Shown here piece by piece: positions 59,502 to 64,000 of a DNA stretch of 64,000 bases. The notes under the pieces are model-generated. The model searched no databases. It saw only the letters and a program-made list of their open reading frames with translations, and was not told the DNA's origin. The stretch comes from UBA11524 sp965646445. Lineage in GTDB: Bacteria > Bacillota > Clostridia > Christensenellales > Aristaeellaceae. The position numbers and the translations under genes were made by a program. The stretch's first letter is position 1, and each line of letters begins with the position of its first letter. The stretch covers positions 20,387 through 84,386 of the forward strand of contig CBFFZW010000009.1 in NCBI GenBank assembly GCA_965646445.1, in the 5' to 3' direction.

Positions 59502-60662
59502 TTACCCCAATTCCGCCAGAACGACATTCCGCACCTTGCGGATGACGGGATCAAAGGAACCGTGAAGGACGTTCTGCATCACCACAAGGCTCAGGCGCTC
59601 ATGGGGGAAATTGGCGAAGTAGGTGCCCATCATGCCGTCCCAGCCATATTCGTCCTGCCGGGCCATGCCGGCCCAAAGACCGGGCGCGATGCATACGCGC
59701 ATCAGCTTGCCATAGCTGAAGCCGTCCCGGCAGTCGCCCATGTCAGCGAAGGGGCCGTCGGTCAGCTGGGGCTGGGTCATGAAGCGCACGGTGGCGGGGC
59801 GCAGAAGCTGCAGTCCGCCGTAAGCGCCCTCGTGGAGCAGCATATCGGCGAAGGAGGCATAGTCGTCCATGGTGGAGCGAAGCCCGCCGCCACCGGCGAT
59901 ATAAGCGGGCATATGGTCGAAATCGCCGATGCCGAAATACACCTGCCGGGAGGGGATCAGGCCCTCGGGCGTCCGACCGTAGGCGGTCACCAGGCGATCC
60001 TGCTTCTCTCCGGGGACGAAGAACGCGGTGTCCTTCATGCCCAGGGGAGTGAAGAATTCATCCGCCAGGAATTCGGCCAGGGGCTTGCCGGAAACAACCT
60101 CAATCACCGCACCCAGCACGTCGGCACAGGTGCTGTACCGCCAGCGCGTGCCCGGCTGGAAGGCCAGGGGCAGCTCGCCGATACGGTTGGCAAGCTCCTG
60201 GGTGGTCATGCCGTTGCCGGCTTCGATGCGCTGATCGGCCTCATGGAACAGGCTGGCGGCAGCCCGGCCGGCTTCATCGCTGCCGTCGGGGTAGCTCAGT
60301 CCCGCCGTCATGCCCAGCAGATCCATGATGCGCACGGGCCGCCGCGCCGGAACCAGGCCTTCCGCCGTAGCCACCTTCTGCTGGTGGAAGCCGGGGAGGA
60401 AGGCTGACACCGGGGACATCAGATCCAGATCGCCGCGCTCCATCAGCAGCATGGCGGCCGCGGAGACGATGGGCTTGGTCATGCTGAACATGCGGAAAAT
60501 GCTGTCCCGGCGCAGGGGCGCGGCGGACGCCAGATCAGCAAAGCCCGCCTGGCTGTACAGAACCTCCTGGCCGTTTTGACGCACCAGCACGGAAATGCCC
60601 GCGGTCTCCTGGTGATCGACGGCTCGCCGCAGGCATTGGGTTACACGCTCCTGAAGGGTCAT
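59502..60662 (-). CDS. Beta-lactamase-fold serine hydrolase (PBP4*/esterase EstB type)
   Basis: A 386-residue cytoplasmic protein of the class C beta-lactamase-related family. The nucleophile Ser is in RMFSMTKPIVS near residue 72 (SxxK), and the Tyr of the second motif is in WRYSTCADVLGAVIE near 180. The third motif region is EYGWDGMMGTYF. No signal peptide is present, so a penicillin target is unlikely; members of this group are esterases or peptidases of unknown substrate. The start at 60662 has a strong GAGGAGG site. It ends at the hairpin near 59430. Confidence 0.88.
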   Translation of the reverse strand: MTLQERVTQCLRRAVDHQETAGISVLVRQNGQEVLYSQAGFADLASAAPLRRDSIFRMFSMTKPIVSAAAMLLMERGDLDLMSPVSAFLPGFHQQKVATAEGLVPARRPVRIMDLLGMTAGLSYPDGSDEAGRAAASLFHEADQRIEAGNGMTTQELANRIGELPLAFQPGTRWRYSTCADVLGAVIEVVSGKPLAEFLADEFFTPLGMKDTAFFVPGEKQDRLVTAYGRTPEGLIPSRQVYFGIGDFDHMPAYIAGGGGLRSTMDDYASFADMLLHEGAYGGLQLLRPATVRFMTQPQLTDGPFADMGDCRDGFSYGKLMRVCIAPGLWAGMARQDEYGWDGMMGTYFANFPHERLSLVVMQNVLHGSFDPVIRKVRNVVLAELG

Positions 60663-60713
60663 AGGAATTCCTCCTCGCTGATTTGATGGGATGGGTGGCA
60701 TCCATAGGTGCGG

Positions 60714-61640
60714 TTATTCTGTCAGAGCAAGCTGCTGACCTGTATACAGCGGGTTTTCCATCAGCTCCGCGTGGTTGCCGACAAAGGCTTTTGCGGCTTC
60801 CTGATCGCCCTGCAGATGCCATGTGAACCACGCTGTAACATAGCCGTCGGCGCAGTACAGCATTTCGCCATGGTTTCGGCCTGGCTTCAGCGCCATTGCC
60901 TTGGGCGCGGCGATGCGCCGGAACATCAGGCTCAGCTTGTCCGGGGAGATGACATCGTTCGTCTGGGCCGCCAGCAGCAGGGTCGGGATGGCGGTCTGGG
61001 CAGAATCGTAGGGCATGCCCAGGGCGGCGGCCATTTCCTCCTCCGTGGGCGAAAGGCTGACCGCGCATTGGTAGAGTGCCTTGTGTTCCTGGGTGTTGAT
61101 GGCGTTGAAGACGCCGACGCCGCCCTGAGAGTGTCCGACAATGCCGATATGCGTCAGATCCGCCTTCCGGTAAAGAACGCTGGCGGGGTCCTCGTTTTCG
61201 CTGAGAAGGCAGGCCAGGGTCGCGTCGGCGGAAGCGCCGGTGCAGGTGCTGGGATCCTCATTGCCAAGGACGATGAAGCCCCAGGAGGCAAGGTGCTCGA
61301 ACAAGGCCGGATACCTGGAGGCGGTTACGCCTGTCCCGTTGACAAAAACGACCACAGGGCAGGGGTCATGCTCACCCTCAAGGGCCTGGGGGTAGTAGAT
61401 CACATGCTTGCCCCAGGGCTCGGGCGCAGCCTTTTCCATGCGGGCGGGCCGCTCGCTGCCCATGGCCAGGTATTTGGCCTCGATGGCGCCGCCTGTCTGA
61501 ACCGTTTCGGTGTAATGTTCCGGCACCATGATGGCCGTCATCGCGCTGGTCAGCATTTTCCTGAGGGCGAAGCCCAGCAGCGTCAGAATTACCGCGATGA
61601 CCGCCACGGCGATGAGCACGATCTTCAATGCTGTTTTCAT
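60714..61640 (-). CDS. Membrane-anchored alpha/beta hydrolase
   Basis: A 308-residue protein with an N-terminal membrane anchor (~4-27, TALKIVLIAVAVIAVILTLL) and an outer alpha/beta hydrolase domain. The oxyanion region is VFVNGTGVTASRYP, the nucleophile elbow GIVGHSQGGVG near residue 168-174, an Asp in QTNDVIS near 240 and a His in GRNHGEML near 262: a complete Ser-Asp-His triad. The pattern is close to chlorophyllase- and dienelactone-hydrolase-like enzymes; substrate unknown. The start follows CAGGAGAAAACC. It is 51 bases upstream of the beta-lactamase-fold gene on the same strand; co-transcription is likely. Confidence 0.85.
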   Translation of the reverse strand: MKTALKIVLIAVAVIAVILTLLGFALRKMLTSAMTAIMVPEHYTETVQTGGAIEAKYLAMGSERPARMEKAAPEPWGKHVIYYPQALEGEHDPCPVVVFVNGTGVTASRYPALFEHLASWGFIVLGNEDPSTCTGASADATLACLLSENEDPASVLYRKADLTHIGIVGHSQGGVGVFNAINTQEHKALYQCAVSLSPTEEEMAAALGMPYDSAQTAIPTLLLAAQTNDVISPDKLSLMFRRIAAPKAMALKPGRNHGEMLYCADGYVTAWFTWHLQGDQEAAKAFVGNHAELMENPLYTGQQLALTE

Positions 61641-61694
61641 GGTTTTCTCCTGGTGCGCCGGTTCAGCTGACGGAAGGCTGCATGACGCAAAACA

Positions 61695-61721
61695 CGCCAA
61701 AGCAGCCAGGCCGCTTTGGCG
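61695..61721 (-). terminator. Terminator of the flavin-transfer operon
   Basis: On the minus strand CGCCAAAGC pairs with GCTTTGGCG across a 9-base loop; TGTTTTGCG follows. Confidence 0.72.
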
Positions 61722-61727
61722 ATGGAT

Positions 61728-62312
61728 TTACTTGTTGCTGAAGGTGACGATGGGGTTCACGCTGGCGGGCTTGCTCAGGCCGATCTCATTGACGCAGCGC
61801 AGCGCCAGGTTGGCGGCGTCCAGCACAGCGGTGGAGGTGATGGTTGCGCCGGAAAGCGCCTCGATGCTGCCGCCGTTCTGCCCGTCCAGGCCGACGAACT
61901 GATCCTGGAAGGCAGGCTCCTTGGCCCGCGCGCCGAAGCCGGCGGTTTCGGCAAAGTTGGTGTCGCCCACCACGCAGCCGGTGACCACGCCGTCCAGGCC
62001 CACGCCCAGGGTGACGGCCACCGGGCCGCCGTAGCCCGTCACGGAGGCGGTGACGCACCAGCCGACGGTTTCGCCGCCGGATTTGGCTTCGTACAGGCTG
62101 TCAACGCCGTAGTCCTCATTGACCTCGATCTCCGCGTAATCCTCCGCCGGCATCACCGCGGCAAAGGAAGTCCGCAGCGCCGCCATCTGATACTCCGCGA
62201 TGGGGCCCTTGGTCACAGCGTTGGTCAATGCCAGCACCAGGGCAGCCACCACCGCGATAATTCCCAGCACCGCGAACGCGGGCAGTCCCTTCCGGGCCTT
62301 GTTGTTCTCCAT
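61728..62312 (-). CDS. RnfG-like FMN-binding membrane protein
   Basis: A 194-residue protein with one membrane helix (~10-32, LPAFAVLGIIAVVAALVLAL) and an outer FMN_bind domain. The covalent flavin site is EALSGATITSTAV near residue 158-170, which matches the (D/E)xxSGATxT pattern recognised by ApbE. GYGGPVAVTLGV near 95-106 and a NFAETAGFGARA segment, as in RnfG, precede it. It is the last gene of the operon NusG-II protein, apbE, FMN-binding protein. It may feed electrons to or from an Rnf-like or extracellular pathway; no other rnf gene is in view. Confidence 0.9.
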   Translation of the reverse strand: MENNKARKGLPAFAVLGIIAVVAALVLALTNAVTKGPIAEYQMAALRTSFAAVMPAEDYAEIEVNEDYGVDSLYEAKSGGETVGWCVTASVTGYGGPVAVTLGVGLDGVVTGCVVGDTNFAETAGFGARAKEPAFQDQFVGLDGQNGGSIEALSGATITSTAVLDAANLALRCVNEIGLSKPASVNPIVTFSNK

Positions 62313-62358
62313 GATATTTCCTCCTTGTGGCAGGCCCTGAGGAGCCTGTGCCGTATGG

Positions 62359-63339
62359 TCATCGGAGCGTCAGTGCGTATCGCTCCGCGAAACCTTTGGT
62401 TGCTTCCGCCTGCCCCTGGGTGTCGATCAGCAGGCCGTCGTAGCCTTCCCGCTCCAGCAGACGCAGGGCTTTCTCCCGGCCCAGCACCACGCAGGCGGTG
62501 GCCAGGGCGTCGGCGTCCATGGAGCTGGATGAAACGATGGTGGCGGAGGCGATGCCCGTATCGGCGGGCAGGCCCGTGGCGGGATCCAGAATGTGATGGT
62601 AGGTCGCGCCGTCCCGGGTGAAGCACCGCTCGTAAGTGCCGCTGGTGACGACGGAAGCATCCGTGACGCTGACGACGGCCATGGCCTGTTCGGGCTGCGA
62701 CGGGTCGGCAATGCCGATGCGGAAGGGTGCGCCGCCGTCCTTGACGCCCACGGCGTACACGTTGCCGCCGAAGTTCAGCGTGCCCGTAACGCCGCGCTCC
62801 CGAACCATTCGCGCCAGCTGATCCGCGATGTAGCCCTTGGCGATGCCGCCCAGATCGAGCTGCATCCCGGCGGGAAGGGTGACCGTGCTGCCCTCGCCCA
62901 GGACAAGGCGGCTGTCGTCTGTCAGCGGCAGCGCGGCCAGACGTTCCTGGTCGGTGGGCATCCGCATGGTGCCGCCGGTGAAGTCCCACAGGGCGGACAG
63001 GGGGGCGATGGTCACGCGGAAGGCGCCGTCGGTCATGGCGCTGATTTCCTTGGCGCGGCGGAGGATCGCCCAGGTTTCGGGATCCACCGTGACGGTCGCG
63101 CCCTCAGCGCGGTTGATGCGGTCGATGTCGCTGCCGGCGACGGTTTTGCTCAGCAGCCGCTCGTATTGCCCGCAGGCCTGCCACAATTCGGTGAGAAGCT
63201 CCTGGGAGCCGCCGTTCAGGGTAATGGTCACCACGGTATCGAAGTAATAGCCCACGCCGCTGACGGGCTTTGCCGGGGCCGCGCAGGCGCTGAGGGCAAG
63301 CAGGAGCAGAAGGCACAGGGCTACCGTGCGTTTGTTCAT
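62359..63339 (-). CDS. apbE: FAD:protein FMN transferase lipoprotein
   Basis: ApbE transfers FMN from FAD to Thr in SGAT sites of exported flavoproteins, using Mg2+. The 326-residue protein is a lipoprotein with lipobox LSAC (Cys near 19). Family marks: YYFDTVVTITL near 31, MTDGAFRVTIAPLSALWDF near 100-118, LDLGGIAKGYIAD near 163-175, FGGNVYAVG, and TSGTYERCF with ILDPATGLPAD near 230-260. Its likely substrates are the two FMN_bind proteins encoded at 57.0-58.0 and 61.7-62.3 kb. The start at 63339 overlaps the upstream gene (ATGA). Confidence 0.95.
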   Translation of the reverse strand: MNKRTVALCLLLLLALSACAAPAKPVSGVGYYFDTVVTITLNGGSQELLTELWQACGQYERLLSKTVAGSDIDRINRAEGATVTVDPETWAILRRAKEISAMTDGAFRVTIAPLSALWDFTGGTMRMPTDQERLAALPLTDDSRLVLGEGSTVTLPAGMQLDLGGIAKGYIADQLARMVRERGVTGTLNFGGNVYAVGVKDGGAPFRIGIADPSQPEQAMAVVSVTDASVVTSGTYERCFTRDGATYHHILDPATGLPADTGIASATIVSSSSMDADALATACVVLGREKALRLLEREGYDGLLIDTQGQAEATKGFAERYALTLR

Positions 63340-63701
63340 GGCGCCACCGCCAATTCCACGCTGACCCGGTTGGGCAGACAGATGATGAAGGTCTGCTGGG
63401 GCCGCGTTTCCCAGTTGCTCAGGGTGACGGCGCCCATATGGACGCACAGCTGATTGTCGCAGGTGGAGGACGCCATCACCGCGCCCTCCGCCGTCACGTC
63501 GATGACGTTGACGCGGCCATTGCCCTGATCCACGGTGAGCCGCTGGGGCCGCGACAGCGGAACGCGCGCGTATTCCCGACCGTCCACGGTGACGATGACC
63601 ATGCTTTCCGCCGTCCGGGAAAGGAGCAGCGGGGACAGCGCCATCAGCCCGACGGCCAGCAAAACCACGCCGCCGATGAGCAGCAGATTTTTTCGTTTCA
63701 T
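63336..63701 (-). CDS. NusG domain II-like exported protein
   Basis: A 121-residue protein with a membrane anchor at residues ~5-25 (NLLLIGGVVLLAVGLMAL) and a small outer beta domain. It matches the stand-alone NusG domain II group that accompanies apbE and FMN-binding genes in Clostridia: VIVTVDGREYARVPLS, then the Cys pair STCDNQLCVHMG near residue 78-90, then IICLPNRVSVEL. The Cys pair may bind a metal or form a disulfide. It has nothing to do with transcription elongation. AGGAGG lies 3 bases before the ATG, a short spacing. First gene of the flavin-transfer operon. Confidence 0.88.
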   Translation of the reverse strand: MKRKNLLLIGGVVLLAVGLMALSPLLLSRTAESMVIVTVDGREYARVPLSRPQRLTVDQGNGRVNVIDVTAEGAVMASSTCDNQLCVHMGAVTLSNWETRPQQTFIICLPNRVSVELAVAP

Positions 63702-63734
63702 GATCCTCCTGACCGGATTTTTCCGGCAAGCTGA

Positions 63735-63764
63735 ATTATAGCATGTTTGGAAAATCCGTGTCAA
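63735..63764 (-). promoter_or_regulatory. Sigma-A promoter of the flavin-transfer operon
   Basis: On the minus strand TTGACA, 18 bases, TATAAT, with ATGC just before the -10. Confidence 0.82.
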
Positions 63765-63839
63765 CACTGGGCGGGGCTCTGCGGATATTTTCCTGCGCGT
63801 CACAGGAAAACAGCCGACCGTGATACCACGTCGGCTCAA

Positions 63840-64000
63840 CCTGTCGGAAGAGTCCTTGGAGGTGTCGGAGGGCCCGCAGGCCCTCTGACTTTTAATCGAA
63901 AATCGGCGAGCCCCTTCGGGGCGGTTAAACGGGGCGAAGCCCTGTATGCCGATTTTCGTACTTTTTCGTCAGAAAAAGCTTCCTTTAAGGGCGGGGCGGC
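63840..64000 (-). repeat. Dispersed hairpin-module repeat, copy E (type I, cut by window end)
   Basis: Modules in plus order: CCTGTCGGAAGA, GGAGGTGTCGGAGGG with stem GAGGGCC-CGCA-GGCCCTC, AATCGAAAATCGGCGAGCC, the GCCCC-TTC-GGGGC stem, TTAAACGGGGCGAAGCCC, CCGATTTTCGTA, then a CTTTTTC-GTCA-GAAAAAG stem where copies B and D have GCGATTCC/GGAATCGC, and CTTCCTTTAAGGG. The sequence ends inside the copy. The right-hand gene it belongs to is outside the window. Confidence 0.82.

Overview
The window is high-GC chromosomal DNA from a low-GC-relative, endospore-forming member of the Clostridia. Evidence for this is a short-form HisG with HisZ, IreB, a SpoIIIE/FtsK-type translocase, a YlbJ-like protein, a cotJ-type spore coat operon, a DNA polymerase I without proofreading residues, and strong AGGAGG ribosome binding sites with sigma-A promoters. 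I cannot name the genus; an uncultured gut-type Clostridia lineage (possibly Christensenellales-like) is a guess. Coding density is high. I saw no tRNA, rRNA, CRISPR array, prophage or transposase.

Layout. 0.1-3.3 kb: hisZ-hisG-hisD on the minus strand. 3.6-11.7 kb: plus-strand murA, a J-domain protein, a secreted DUF3298-like protein, ftsK, a Mbeg1-like hydrolase and a YwlG-like protein. 11.9-17.2 kb: mrp, a six-repeat peptidoglycan-binding lipoprotein, a PfkB sugar kinase and azlCD. 17.5-27.4 kb: a FakA-C-like small protein, polA, a YlbJ-like protein, an ATPase, pgsA-rimO, a secreted transglutaminase and a MATE exporter. 27.6-35.1 kb: ridA, a YeiH exporter, a two-gene cotJ operon with an unusual Cys-repeat/CotJA/CotJB fusion, argS, ireB, an AI-2E permease and three small conserved genes. 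35.5-41.1 kb: GH38 alpha-mannosidase and GH3 glycosidase. 41.2-42.3 kb: a cysteine desulfurase.

42.5-54.5 kb is one long minus-strand sugar operon: binding protein, two LplB/LplC-type permeases, YesM-like kinase, GH51, YesN-like regulator, GH43, GH32 and ROK fructokinase. It would import and degrade arabinan- or fructan-type oligosaccharides. It is visibly decaying: the binding protein has a C-terminal frameshift, the regulator an in-frame TGA, GH43 a deletion plus frameshift, and the ROK kinase in-frame TAG and TAA codons. 54.7-64 kb: a YeeE/YedE pair with an acidic tail, pcp, two FMN-binding proteins, a VanY-like protein lacking its zinc ligands, a beta-lactamase-fold hydrolase, an alpha/beta hydrolase, and an apbE flavin-transfer operon.

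Two features stand out as possibly undescribed. (1) A dispersed intergenic repeat is present in five clear copies and one possible distant copy. It is built from hairpin modules whose stems change in a compensatory way between copies. All five clear copies have the same orientation, and four begin within a few bases to about 50 bases beyond the 3' end of a minus-strand gene. One copy has terminal inverted repeats and lies between 37-bp direct repeats. (2) The cotJ gene encodes six Cys-rich 18-19 residue repeats fused to CotJA- and CotJB-like segments.
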